Shown: piece by piece, positions 7,999-16,808 of the stretch | Layout of the letters: each line of letters opens with the position of its first letter | Numbering within the stretch: the first letter of the stretch is position 1 | From: Lachnospiraceae bacterium | Lineage (GTDB): Bacteria; Bacillota; Clostridia; Lachnospirales; Lachnospiraceae | Length of the DNA stretch: 35,889 nucleotides | Direction of reading: 5' to 3' | NCBI GenBank assembly: GCA_017614345.1 | Contig: JAGACB010000222.1 | Coordinates: 1 to 35,889, forward strand | Made by a program: the position numbers and the translations under genes | The notes under the pieces: generated by a model | Told to the model about the DNA's origin: nothing | Database searches by the model: none | Seen by the model: the letters and a program-made list of their open reading frames with translations, nothing else

Positions 7999-9018
7999 AT
8001 GATCAAAGAAGCAACCACAAAACTCATCAACCATCAGAATCTTACTCCCGAAGAGGCAGCTGCAGTCATGAACGAGATCATGAACGGCGAGACCTCTCAG
8101 GTTCAGACAGCTGCTTACCTTGCAGCACTTTCCACCAAGGGCGAGACCATTGACGAGATCGCAGCATCTGCAGAGGTTATGCGTTCTCACGCATTCGAAG
8201 TAAAGCACTCCGACGACGTTCTGGAGATCGTGGGAACCGGCGGAGACGGTGCAAAGAGCTTTAACATCTCCACTACTGCAGCCATTATCCTTGCTGCAGG
8301 CGGCGTAAAGGTTGCAAAGCACGGCAACCGTGCTGCTTCCTCCAAGAGCGGAACTGCTGACTGCCTTGAAGCTCTGGGCGTAAACATTTCCCTGACTCCC
8401 GAAGCTTGTACCGCACTTCTTGAGGAGACCGGCATCTGCTTCCTCTTTGCTCAGAAGTATCATACTTCCATGAAGTACGTAGGTCCCGTAAGAAAAGAAC
8501 TGGGTGTCCGCACCGTCTTCAATATCCTGGGACCCATCACCAACCCGGCAAATGCCAACTATCAGCTTCTGGGTGTTTACAGTGAGGAACTGGTAGAGCC
8601 TTTGGCACACGTACTCAGCAAGCTGGGTGTAAAGAAAGGCCTTGCAGTATACGGCCAGGATTGTCTCGATGAGATCTCTGTTTCTTCTCCCACCACTGTC
8701 TGCGAGTTTGAAGGCGACAGCTACAAGACCTACACCATCACACCCGAGGACTTCGGTTTAAAGACCGCCGACAAGTCCGAGATCGTAGGCGGAACTCCCG
8801 AGGAAAATGCTCAGATCACCCGGGACATTCTCGCAGGAAAGCTTACCGGAGCAAAGAGAGACATTGTCCTGATGAATGCAGGTGCAGCCTTCTACATAGT
8901 CGGCAAGGCATCCTCCATCAAGGAAGGTGTATCCATGGCAGCCGCTCTCATTGATGACGGCTCCGCCATCAAGAAGCTGGATCAGTTTATTGAAGCATCC
9001 AACAAGTACAAGGAGTGA
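7999..9018 (+). CDS. trpD: Anthranilate phosphoribosyltransferase
   Basis: TrpD joins anthranilate to PRPP to give phosphoribosyl-anthranilate. At 339 residues it is full length. It has the N-terminal helical domain, then the PRPP-binding GTGGDG motif near residues 79-84, [26 protein letters not shown] in two parts ([12 protein letters not shown] then TADCLEALG), and the anthranilate-site region [14 protein letters not shown] precedes the ATG by 9 nt. It lies 22 nt after trpG and its TGA is followed within 8 nt by the trpC start, so it is inside the operon. Confidence 0.98.
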   Translation: MIKEATTKLINHQNLTPEEAAAVMNEIMNGETSQVQTAAYLAALSTKGETIDEIAASAEVMRSHAFEVKHSDDVLEIVGTGGDGAKSFNISTTAAIILAAGGVKVAKHGNRAASSKSGTADCLEALGVNISLTPEACTALLEETGICFLFAQKYHTSMKYVGPVRKELGVRTVFNILGPITNPANANYQLLGVYSEELVEPLAHVLSKLGVKKGLAVYGQDCLDEISVSSPTTVCEFEGDSYKTYTITPEDFGLKTADKSEIVGGTPEENAQITRDILAGKLTGAKRDIVLMNAGAAFYIVGKASSIKEGVSMAAALIDDGSAIKKLDQFIEASNKYKE

Positions 9019-9023
9019 TCCTC

Positions 9024-9797
9024 ATGATCTTAGATGAACTTGCAAACCACGCAAAAGAACGTGTTGAAGCCGCAGAGCGAAGACTTCCGTTATCGGAGCT
9101 TACCGCCATGGCAAAGGATCTCCCCAAGGGAGATTTCCGGTTTCAGAATACGTTAAAAGAGAATCCCTTTTCCCTGATCTGCGAAGTCAAAAAAGCCTCT
9201 CCTTCCAAAGGGATCATTTCCCCGGACTTCCCGTATCTGAAGATCGCGAAGGAATACGAAGAGGCCGGTGCCGACTGTGTCTCCGTTCTCACAGAGCCCA
9301 AGTGGTTCTTAGGTTCGGATGAGATCTTCCGGGAGATCCGAAGTGAAATATCACTTCCCATGATCAGGAAGGACTTCACGGTATCCGAATACATGATCTA
9401 CGAAGCCAAGGTCATGGGGGCCGATGCAGTGCTTCTCATCGCAGCCATTCTTTCAGACCTGCAGCTTTCCGAATATCTGGGGATCTGCAACGAGCTGGGG
9501 CTTTCCGCTCTGGTGGAGACCCATGATGCGGAAGAGATCCGCAGAGCTGTAAAGGTAGGATCTGTGATGCTGGGAGTCAACAACCGGAACCTGAAGGACT
9601 TTTCCGTAGACCTGGCACTCTCCGCTTCTTTAAGGGACCTGATCCCCGAGACCTGCCTCTTTGTTTCCGAATCCGGAAGCAAAACTCCCGAAGACATCCG
9701 GGCTCAGAGGGCAGCAGGGGCCAAAGCGGTTCTTTGCGGAGAAGCGCTCATGAGATCAAGCGATAAAAAGATATTTATCAGTGAAGCAAAATCTTGA
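9024..9797 (+). CDS. trpC: Indole-3-glycerol phosphate synthase
   Basis: TrpC closes carboxyphenylamino-deoxyribulose phosphate to indole-3-glycerol phosphate. The 257-residue TIM barrel has the signature [13 protein letters not shown], then IRKDF with the catalytic Lys, [20 protein letters not shown] and SESG. I take the ATG at 9024 because AAGGAG lies 8 nt upstream; a GTG at 9015 overlapping trpD would lie within that same site. The protein stops after the TrpC domain and is not a TrpC-TrpF fusion. No trpF follows, so the preceding isomerase step must be encoded elsewhere. Confidence 0.97.
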   Translation: MILDELANHAKERVEAAERRLPLSELTAMAKDLPKGDFRFQNTLKENPFSLICEVKKASPSKGIISPDFPYLKIAKEYEEAGADCVSVLTEPKWFLGSDEIFREIRSEISLPMIRKDFTVSEYMIYEAKVMGADAVLLIAAILSDLQLSEYLGICNELGLSALVETHDAEEIRRAVKVGSVMLGVNNRNLKDFSVDLALSASLRDLIPETCLFVSESGSKTPEDIRAQRAAGAKAVLCGEALMRSSDKKIFISEAKS

Positions 9798-9819
9798 AAT
9801 AACGAAAGGAATCGATAAC

Positions 9820-11010
9820 ATGTCTAATTCGAAAGGAAGATTCGGAATCCACGGCGGTCAGTATATTCCCGAGACTCTGATGAATGCAGTGATCGAGCTG
9901 GAAGAGGCTTATGATCATTACAAGAACGATCCGGAGTTTCAGGCTGAGCTGACTCAGCTGTTCAATGATTATGCAGGAAGACCTTCCCGCCTCTACTATG
10001 CAGAGAAAATGACAAAGGATCTGGGCGGTGCAAAGATCTACTTAAAACGTGAGGATTTAAACCATACCGGTGCTCACAAGATCAACAACTGCTTAGGCCA
10101 GGTTCTGCTTGCCAAGAAAATGGGCAAGACCAGAGTCATCGCAGAGACCGGTGCAGGTCAGCACGGTGTTGCTACCGCAACCATTGCAGCCCTTATGGGG
10201 ATGGAATGCGAGATCTTCATGGGCCGTGTGGATACCGAGCGTCAGGCACTCAACGTCTACAAGATGAAGCTCCTGGGAGCAAAGGTTCATCCGGTTGATT
10301 CCGGAACAGCCACTCTGAAGGATGCCGTTTCCGAGACCATGAGAGAATGGACCAGCCGGATCGAAGACACCCACTACGTTCTCGGTTCCGTTATGGGTCC
10401 TCACCCCTTCCCCACCATTGTCCGTGATTTCCAGGCTGTGATCTCCAAGGAGATCAAGCAGCAGATGTTAGAGAAGGAAGGACGTCTTCCGGATGCAGTA
10501 CTTGCCTGCGTAGGCGGCGGTTCCAATGCCATCGGCTCCTTCTACCACTTCATTAATGATCCGGGTGTAGAGCTCATCGGTTGCGAAGCAGCAGGTCGCG
10601 GTATCGATACCTTTGAAACAGCTGCCACCATTGCCACCGGAAAGCTTGGCATTTTCCATGGTATGAAGTCCTACTTCTGCCAGAACGAATACGGACAGAT
10701 CGCCCCGGTTTACTCCATCAGTGCCGGTCTTGACTATCCCGGTGTAGGCCCCGAACATGCTTATCTTTACGATATCAAGCGTGCTCAGTACGTAGCCATC
10801 ACAGATGAAGAAGCAGTAAATGCCTTTGAATATCTTTCCAGAACCGAAGGCATCATCCCTGCCATCGAAAGCTCTCACGCTGTCGCTTACGCTCTGAAGA
10901 AAGCTCCTACCATGAGCAAGGATCAGATCATGGTCATCACCATCTCCGGCCGCGGCGATAAGGACTGCGCAGCCATTGCAAGATACAGAGGGGAGGACAT
11001 TTCCGAATGA
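9820..11010 (+). CDS. trpB: Tryptophan synthase beta subunit
   Basis: TrpB condenses indole with serine using pyridoxal phosphate. The 396-residue protein shows YGGQ-type start [11 protein letters not shown], the PLP lysine in [18 protein letters not shown], the phosphate loop GGGSNAIG and the C-terminal SGRGDKD. These place it in the usual TrpB1 class that pairs with TrpA. The ATG at 9820 follows AAAGGA by 9 nt; an upstream in-frame GTG overlaps trpC and is unlikely. It overlaps trpA by 4 nt (ATGA), fitting the alpha-beta complex and coupled translation. Confidence 0.98.
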   Translation: MSNSKGRFGIHGGQYIPETLMNAVIELEEAYDHYKNDPEFQAELTQLFNDYAGRPSRLYYAEKMTKDLGGAKIYLKREDLNHTGAHKINNCLGQVLLAKKMGKTRVIAETGAGQHGVATATIAALMGMECEIFMGRVDTERQALNVYKMKLLGAKVHPVDSGTATLKDAVSETMREWTSRIEDTHYVLGSVMGPHPFPTIVRDFQAVISKEIKQQMLEKEGRLPDAVLACVGGGSNAIGSFYHFINDPGVELIGCEAAGRGIDTFETAATIATGKLGIFHGMKSYFCQNEYGQIAPVYSISAGLDYPGVGPEHAYLYDIKRAQYVAITDEEAVNAFEYLSRTEGIIPAIESSHAVAYALKKAPTMSKDQIMVITISGRGDKDCAAIARYRGEDISE

Positions 11011-11798
11011 CACAGTTTACCGAACACTCCGTAAAAGAAGCTTTTGAAAAGCATAAAGCCTTTGTGGCCTTTGTTACCTGCGGTGATCCCGACCTGGAAA
11101 CCACCAAAGAAGTTCTCCGGGAACTGGTAAAGAACGGTGTAGACCTCATTGAGCTTGGTATCCCCTTCTCCGATCCCACAGCTGAAGGCGTTGTGATCCA
11201 GGAGGCAAATAACCGTGCTCTGGAAGGCGGTGTCACCACGGATTCCGTATTTGAAATGATCCGCGAGATCCGTTCTGAGCTTCCCATTCCCATGGTCTTC
11301 ATGACCTACGCCAACGTGGTATTCTCCTACGGCACAGACCGGTTCTTAAAGACTGCAAAGGAAGTGGGCATGAACGGTATCATCCTTCCGGACGTTCCCT
11401 TCGAGGAAAAAGAAGAATTCAAGACCACCTGTGATTCCTACGGACTTGATTTCATTTCCCTCATCGCACCTACCTCCCACGACCGGATCCGCATGATCGC
11501 CAAGGAAGCAGAAGGCTTTGTTTACTGCGTTTCCTCTCTCGGCGTTACCGGTGTCCGCTCCAACATCACCACGGACATTTCTTCCATGGTTCAGCTGGTA
11601 AAGAGTGAAAACAACATCCCCGTTGCCGTAGGCTTCGGTATCTCCGGTCCTGACAGTGCCAAAGCCATGGCCCTTCAGTCCGACGGAATCATCATCGGCT
11701 CTGCCATCATCCGGATCATTGCCAAAGAAGGCAAAAACGCTCCCAAGGCAGTAGGCGAATTCGCCCGCTCCGTCCGGGAAGCACTGAATACGATCTGA
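11007..11798 (+). CDS. trpA: Tryptophan synthase alpha subunit
   Basis: TrpA cleaves indole-3-glycerol phosphate and channels indole to TrpB. The 263-residue TIM barrel has [11 protein letters not shown] with the catalytic Glu, and GVTGVRSN and GFGIS for phosphate binding. The second catalytic carboxylate, Asp in the ADGP segment of the enterobacterial enzyme, appears here as Glu in [11 protein letters not shown]. That keeps an acidic group; I believe it is a recurring variant in Clostridia rather than a defect. GGGGAGG lies about 10 nt before the ATG. It is the last gene of the operon, followed by a strong terminator at 11897-11949. Confidence 0.97.
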   Translation: MTQFTEHSVKEAFEKHKAFVAFVTCGDPDLETTKEVLRELVKNGVDLIELGIPFSDPTAEGVVIQEANNRALEGGVTTDSVFEMIREIRSELPIPMVFMTYANVVFSYGTDRFLKTAKEVGMNGIILPDVPFEEKEEFKTTCDSYGLDFISLIAPTSHDRIRMIAKEAEGFVYCVSSLGVTGVRSNITTDISSMVQLVKSENNIPVAVGFGISGPDSAKAMALQSDGIIIGSAIIRIIAKEGKNAPKAVGEFARSVREALNTI

Positions 11799-11896
11799 AA
11801 GCGTTATTTACACATTGATTTTTTTGGTCAGATAAAGCCATCATAAGAAGCCCTGATCGCTAAAGTAAAACAAAACTGATTATTTGATGTTTAACA

Positions 11897-11949
11897 ACAA
11901 AAAGTGCCCGGAGTTTTCGTTCGAGTAGAAAACTCCGGGCACTTTTTGT
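11897..11949. terminator. Bidirectional terminator between trpA and the SseB-like gene
   Basis: A perfect inverted repeat of about 20 bp, with core AAAGTGCCCGGAGTTTT and its complement, encloses an 11-nt loop. Flanking A- and T-runs make it active on both strands. It closes the trp operon on the plus strand and the converging minus-strand operon. The 100 bp before it after trpA hold nothing else I can recognise. Confidence 0.92.
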
Positions 11950-11985
11950 GTCATAATCATTAAGCCTCGGGATTGGATATATGTA

Positions 11986-13458
11986 TCAATCCAAAGCTTT
12001 TAACTGTTCGTAGGTCTCCTTGGAAAGGTAGATGCCGGTTCCGGTTGCTTTGTTCAGGTTGATCACACAGTCCATTCTCTCCAGAACTTCATCCAGGGTC
12101 TGAACCAGAGCGTTTTCCTGGCTGTAATCGGCACGAAGGCGTCTCCAGTCGGTGAACAGAAGGGTTGCAGGCTTCTCGTTCCTGCCGGGGACCACAGGAA
12201 GCTTCAGGCTTGCACCGGCTTCTACAACGGTCTCCTTGTTCTCTTCCGGGGCAAGTTTCTCAACTTCATCGCTGATGGGGATCAGGAATTTGGCGTTCGC
12301 AAGCTCCTTGGTCATGAATCGATAATACAGACGGGAAGCTACATCAGCCTGAGAGGAGGATTCCGGATCCGTCTGACTTAAAAGAAGGATCCATCTTTCC
12401 AGAGCAGGATTGGTAATGGGAACAGCTCTCTCATCTTCTGTTTTGTTGCTCTCATCGGAACTGCCTTCCATCAGAGCTTCACGATCTAATCTGGGTTCCA
12501 GTTCTTCTCTGGTAAAGCCCACGTTATCGTAGATCAGGGTGATCGCTTCGGCGCCGTTCAGATGGAATATCTGATCTAAGAATTCACGGATGCGGTTTCT
12601 TTCCACTTCATCATTGGCGATCTCACGGATCTCGTAAACCTTGGCATCATACATGGGGCCGAAGATCTTTACATAAGCCTTTGTGATAAGACGTACATCC
12701 GGCGGTGCGCAGTAGTAACTGCCTTCCTGATTCTTAAGCGGAACGGTCACGGAGAACATATGAGGCTCCGTTGTCTTCTTGTTCACAACCGTATAGATGG
12801 ATCTTGCATTGAAGAGCTTATCCAGGGTCATTTCCTTCAGGTACTGAAGCCGCTGATCGCTCTCTTTTCTGTCCGCATCCGTCATATTGGCCTTGATCTG
12901 ATCCAGATACAGACGGAAGATACGGGAAAGTTCAACACAGTCTGTCAGAGAAAGGTTCTCGCGGTCTGCCTTTCCGAGCTGCATATTCTTCTTCTGGATA
13001 TAATACTCGCCAAGGGCGTTCAGATATGCCTTACGCACCTGATCCGGGCCCTGATCTCTGGTAAAGATCACACTTCCGGGTTTGAGATTCATTCTGTATC
13101 CGTTGCGTACACGAACAGCTGCAAGTCCGTCTTTGGCAAAAGGAACCTTCTTATTTTCCACTTCAATGCCTGCCAGATTCGTGAAAATGATCGCTTCATC
13201 GTCATTTCCCAGGCTGGTAACGTAAACGGCATCCTCCGGAAGGGCTCTTCCGATGATCCGGCCGACAACCACCACATCAACATCTTCCTTCAGGGAAAAT
13301 ACATCCAGAACCCCCATGACAAAGGATCCGAAGGGACTGTCCTTCATAACGGAAGCTACCGGAGTTTCTTCTTCTGCCGGCCGGGATACCTTGTTCTCAT
13401 TTTCCTGAGCCGTATCTGCTGCAGGAGGATTCTGATTCTTCTTTGAAAATAAAGCCAT
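11986..13458 (-). CDS. Uncharacterised protein: EF-Tu domain-2-like barrel plus SseB-like domain(s)
   Basis: I do not recognise a characterised ortholog for this 490-residue soluble protein. After a disordered tail (1-40), residues 42-134 resemble the EF-Tu/IF2 domain 2 beta-barrel: a GVLDVFSL segment, VVVVGRIIGRALPEDAVYV, then ITNLAGIEV-type and LKPGSVI strands, matching the EDVFSI...GRV...GDEV...RGQVLA pattern. No GTPase motifs are present. Residues about 350-488 look like an SseB N-terminal domain (FLIPISDE, LPVVPGRNEKPATLLFTDW, VLERMDCVINLNKATGTGIYLS). Residues about 216-325 may be a second diverged copy, ending in FLDQIFHLNGAEAITLIYDN. The ATG follows TTAGGAG by 9 nt. It lies 36 nt after a SanA-like gene in the same operon as a wall hydrolase, and ends at the shared terminator. 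Function unknown. Confidence 0.85.
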   Translation of the reverse strand: MALFSKKNQNPPAADTAQENENKVSRPAEEETPVASVMKDSPFGSFVMGVLDVFSLKEDVDVVVVGRIIGRALPEDAVYVTSLGNDDEAIIFTNLAGIEVENKKVPFAKDGLAAVRVRNGYRMNLKPGSVIFTRDQGPDQVRKAYLNALGEYYIQKKNMQLGKADRENLSLTDCVELSRIFRLYLDQIKANMTDADRKESDQRLQYLKEMTLDKLFNARSIYTVVNKKTTEPHMFSVTVPLKNQEGSYYCAPPDVRLITKAYVKIFGPMYDAKVYEIREIANDEVERNRIREFLDQIFHLNGAEAITLIYDNVGFTREELEPRLDREALMEGSSDESNKTEDERAVPITNPALERWILLLSQTDPESSSQADVASRLYYRFMTKELANAKFLIPISDEVEKLAPEENKETVVEAGASLKLPVVPGRNEKPATLLFTDWRRLRADYSQENALVQTLDEVLERMDCVINLNKATGTGIYLSKETYEQLKALD

Positions 13459-13494
13459 ATGCTTAATCTCCTAACGGTTATTTATTCTTGTTTT

Positions 13495-14250
13495 TCAGTC
13501 GTTGGTATCGTCTCCGTTCCCGGTGATGGGATAAGGGTCTCCTAAATAGGTCGGAGCCGGTTTGGTGATACCGAAGAGAAATGCTTCATTACGGGCCAGA
13601 ACCTCACGAAAATCATAATAGTTCTGTCCCGGATAGGATCTGAGACTGGCAGAAACACCCTGAGACTTCAGATCCATACGGTCACAGAGATACAGTGCAC
13701 GGTACAGGTGATACTTCTGAGTTACCACAATGATACTGTCACACTGGAAGATCTCCTTGGCACGATATACGGATTCGTAGGTCGAAAAGCCGGCGTGATC
13801 CATGAAAATGTCTTCCGAGGGAACGCCAGCATCAATGGCATAGCGTTTCATGGTCCCGACCTCGTCGTAATATTGCTTTCCGTGATCTCCGCTCATAAGA
13901 AGCTTGGAGACCTTGCCGTCTTTATACAGTTCAATAGCCGTGTCCAAACGGTCCTGAAGCATGGGACTGGGTTTTCCGTTGTATACGGCACATCCCAGGA
14001 CCAGAGCTGCGTCTGCGTGATCAAGCTCTGCAGAATCGGAAGGCAGGATCCTGTTGGCCGTGGTTCCCGTGACCAGCGAACTGATCCCGAGAACTGCCAG
14101 GATACCGGCGAGCACCAGGATGATAAGAATCCGGATGCATTTTCCGATGGTCTTCAAAACCTTTTTTCCGGTAAGCTTTTTCTTTCCGGGGGCTGCCTGA
14201 GCCTTTTCAGTCTCAGGTGCAGGTTCATTGATATGTTCTTCTGAATTCAT
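13495..14250 (-). CDS. SanA/YdcF-type DUF218 membrane protein
   Basis: The 251-residue protein has a polar N-terminal tail, one membrane segment at about 37-60 (ILIILVLAGILAVLGISSLV) and an extracytoplasmic DUF218 domain. Motifs are ALVLGCAVYNGKPSPMLQDR, KLLMSGDHGK, TMKRYAIDAGVP, DHAGFSTYES and VTQKYHLYRALYLC. This matches SanA (vancomycin-sensitivity protein in enterobacteria) and the wider ElyC/SanA/YdcF family tied to envelope barrier function; the biochemical activity is not settled. I prefer the ATG at 14250, which has AGGA 8 nt upstream, over that at 14256. It sits 18 nt behind the NlpC/P60 gene and before the SseB-like gene, so a wall or envelope role is likely by context. Confidence 0.85.
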   Translation of the reverse strand: MNSEEHINEPAPETEKAQAAPGKKKLTGKKVLKTIGKCIRILIILVLAGILAVLGISSLVTGTTANRILPSDSAELDHADAALVLGCAVYNGKPSPMLQDRLDTAIELYKDGKVSKLLMSGDHGKQYYDEVGTMKRYAIDAGVPSEDIFMDHAGFSTYESVYRAKEIFQCDSIIVVTQKYHLYRALYLCDRMDLKSQGVSASLRSYPGQNYYDFREVLARNEAFLFGITKPAPTYLGDPYPITGNGDDTND

Positions 14251-14268
14251 GATCATTTTCCTAAAGAG

Positions 14269-15639
14269 TTAATCTCCGATGATATTTACGATCTTCATGG
14301 GAGTCGCGTAGTTGTACGGAGAAATGATGATGCCGCGCTGTACGTTATAGGCGTGGAGCACCTGTCCGTTACCGATGTAGATTCCCACATGACCGATGGT
14401 AAGACCCGGTCTGCTGTAGAAGATCAGATCACCGGGCTGCATCTGCTCGGCGGTAATGGGGGTTCCCATGGTTGCCTGATCGTAGGAAACGCGATGGAGA
14501 TAATATCCGAAGTGGGCAAATACCTGCTTGGTAAAGCCGGAGCAGTCTACCCCCTCACCAAGGGTCTCACCGCCCCATACATAACGTCCGCCCAGGTACT
14601 GAAGTGCAAATTCCACCAGCTGGGTACGGACCGGATTAATGGTCACTTCGGGAACATATTCAATGGGCTCGGAAAGGTAATAACCAAGCTCTACATAATC
14701 ATCTTTTACATATGCCAGGATGTCTTCTCCGGTGGCATCGTTGGTACCTAAGGTGATCTCCACCCAGCCGTTCTCCATTCCCACCACCTGATAATGCTCA
14801 CCGGTGATGATCTGGGTCAGGATCTTACAATCCGTATTGGGCTCCTCACGAACGTTCAGTACCTCAGTGGTCACACTGATCATCTGCATGGAATTGGACA
14901 CCGCCAGGGCAATGGCATCTTCACCTACGGAGACAAACTCTCCGTAAACATAGCCGTAGCCGCATTCCGCATAGGGAAATGAAATCTTCAGCCAACCGTC
15001 TCCGGTGGACTCAAGAATGTTCACGCCGCCGTACTTTAAGACCTTACCGATCACGGTACCGTCAAGAGAAGCACTGTCGCGGACATTCAGATAGTTATTG
15101 ACGTCATTGACCACACCGAGGTTCTGGTAGTGGTTGAGCACCTGCTCTCTGGGATCGGGAGCTTTGGTGGGCTCTTCCGTGGTTTCTTCCGTAGGTTCCT
15201 CGGTAGGCTCTTCTGTAGGTTCCTCAGTCTCTGTGGGCTGTTCGGAGGTATCTTCTTCGGAGGTTGCCTCCTCCGTGCTTTCCTCTTCTGTGGTGCCTTC
15301 AGGAGAAGAGCTTTCCATATCCGTCTCATCAGAAGCGCTTTCCGAAGGTTCCTCCTGACCGGTCTCGCCTTCACTTGTATTGCCGTCTCCGGACAGATCC
15401 GTATTGCTTAACGATACGGGATCCGGTTTTTCCGAAGGATCCTCCGAAGAGGTTTCATATGCCAGGTCCAAGCCCGCCAGATTAGCAGGGGGATTGGAGC
15501 CCGTCTCTCCCGGAACGAGACCGTTCTTTTCTTGTTTATCGCCTATTATATTAACAACCAGATCTCCCACGATCAACAGGACGCAGACTGCGCCCAGGAT
15601 CCCGAGGATCAGTTTTCCGTTTTTCCTGATAGGGTTCAA
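14269..15639 (-). CDS. NlpC/P60 (C40) cell-wall hydrolase with SH3 domains
   Basis: This secreted, membrane-anchored protein of about 456 residues would cleave peptidoglycan stem peptides. An N-terminal membrane segment (about 9-31) is followed by an acidic Ser/Thr/Glu-rich spacer of roughly 120 residues containing repeats of TEEP. Two bacterial SH3-type modules follow (YLNVRDSAS and VLNVREEPN), then a C-terminal C40 domain: Cys in VDCSGFT near residue 366, His in IGHVGIYIG near 417 and a third residue in VLHAY. The start is TTG either way: 15639 has GAGG 9 nt upstream, while 15654 has AGGA only 4 nt upstream. The active site is complete. It heads the three-gene run with SanA and the SseB-like gene, and may read through from ribF. 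Confidence 0.92.
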   Translation of the reverse strand: MNPIRKNGKLILGILGAVCVLLIVGDLVVNIIGDKQEKNGLVPGETGSNPPANLAGLDLAYETSSEDPSEKPDPVSLSNTDLSGDGNTSEGETGQEEPSESASDETDMESSSPEGTTEEESTEEATSEEDTSEQPTETEEPTEEPTEEPTEETTEEPTKAPDPREQVLNHYQNLGVVNDVNNYLNVRDSASLDGTVIGKVLKYGGVNILESTGDGWLKISFPYAECGYGYVYGEFVSVGEDAIALAVSNSMQMISVTTEVLNVREEPNTDCKILTQIITGEHYQVVGMENGWVEITLGTNDATGEDILAYVKDDYVELGYYLSEPIEYVPEVTINPVRTQLVEFALQYLGGRYVWGGETLGEGVDCSGFTKQVFAHFGYYLHRVSYDQATMGTPITAEQMQPGDLIFYSRPGLTIGHVGIYIGNGQVLHAYNVQRGIIISPYNYATPMKIVNIIGD

Positions 15640-15742
15640 TGTTTTTTTCCTCAATTCTTCCTGATTTCAGACAGGTCTTGCTGTTTCTTTGGCAGGCTCG
15701 TTCCTGCCGGCAAGCTTCTTCATGTTCCCCTCTTCACAAGGC

Positions 15743-16726
15743 TCAGCGGTTTCTGTGGAGAGCCCTTCCCATCTCCATATCCGCCATGACCTGTTCGGTC
15801 AGATCCGTGATCGTGCAGAAGGCACGCTCCGGCCTCATAAATGAAAGGAGTTCCACCAGGATCTCCTTTCCGTAGATATCCTCGTGAAAAGAATATATAT
15901 GTGTCTCACAGGTCCTTACGGTATCCTGTGTGACGGTAGGTCTGGTGCCGATGTTTGAAATGGACTCATACCATTTTCCTTCGGACACCACATAAGTTCT
16001 GGATAAATAAACTCCGTTGGGAGGAAGGAGCTTCTCCGGTGCCGGAACCTGATTAGCTGTGGGAAATCCCATGCCGGTTCCGTAATGATTACCGTGAACC
16101 ACTTCTCCGTAGACACTGTAGGGGCGACCAAGCATGGCCGTAGCCTTCTGCATGTGTCCTTTGGTGACCTCCTCCGCAACTGCGGTGGAACTGATCACTC
16201 TTCCTTCTTCCGTGAGTTTGGCATGAACACTGGTCTCAAAACCGTGATCATCACCGTATCGCTTCATATACGCCGCATTCCCCCGGCGCATATGACCGAA
16301 ACAGAAATCATCTCCGATACTGACAAAACGGCAGCCGAAGGTATCTCTGAGTACCGTCTCGAGAAAACAGTCCGCCTCCATATCCCGAAGCTCAGGGGTA
16401 AACGGATACTCCACCAGAAGATCCGGCAGAACCCCCTCCGACTTCAGGATCAGTTCCTGCTCCTTTAAGGTAGAGAGAACCGGCGTATTCTGATTCGTGA
16501 CCACACGATAGACCTGCTTACCGAAACTGACCACCACGCTTCCTCTCCGGGAGCGATGATTCTCATTATATTTCTTTGCATGATCCACGATCTCGCGGAC
16601 CAGCTCCATATGCCCCCGATGAAGTCCGTCCATTTTTCCGAGGGTGACAGCCATTCCTCCGTCAAAGGAATCAATAAGCTCCGTCATAGCCTCGGGCCGG
16701 ACATCCTGATAAGAAACCACCAACAT
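15743..16726 (-). CDS. ribF: Bifunctional riboflavin kinase / FAD synthetase
   Basis: RibF phosphorylates riboflavin to FMN and adenylylates it to FAD. The 327-residue protein has the N-terminal nucleotidyltransferase domain, with the HxGH motif in LGKMDGLHRGH at residues 29-39 and ISST near the domain end. The C-terminal kinase domain carries GFPTAN and SNIGTRPT. The position before DG is Met where Phe is commonest. CAGGAG lies 7 nt before the ATG. It follows truB by 82 nt, the usual Firmicutes order; the normal next neighbour rpsO is here about 10 kb away beyond the trp operon. Confidence 0.96.
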   Translation of the reverse strand: MLVVSYQDVRPEAMTELIDSFDGGMAVTLGKMDGLHRGHMELVREIVDHAKKYNENHRSRRGSVVVSFGKQVYRVVTNQNTPVLSTLKEQELILKSEGVLPDLLVEYPFTPELRDMEADCFLETVLRDTFGCRFVSIGDDFCFGHMRRGNAAYMKRYGDDHGFETSVHAKLTEEGRVISSTAVAEEVTKGHMQKATAMLGRPYSVYGEVVHGNHYGTGMGFPTANQVPAPEKLLPPNGVYLSRTYVVSEGKWYESISNIGTRPTVTQDTVRTCETHIYSFHEDIYGKEILVELLSFMRPERAFCTITDLTEQVMADMEMGRALHRNR

Positions 16727-16808
16727 GGCATTCTCCTGCGTGATAGTAACATTTCAAATTCTTCGGATCCGGATCTCCGGTCACTTAGTTACCGGATCAT
16801 CGATCGGA

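Noticed and set aside
15130..15411. Tandem DNA repeats that might suggest a repeat array
   Set aside because: They encode the TEEP spacer of the wall hydrolase; there are no regular repeat-spacer units as in CRISPR.
15667..15723. An 18-codon minus-strand frame with a GAGGGG upstream, between ribF and the NlpC/P60 gene
   Set aside because: The ribosome-site spacing is only about 3 nt, the peptide shows no regulatory codon run, and no attenuator hairpin follows it.
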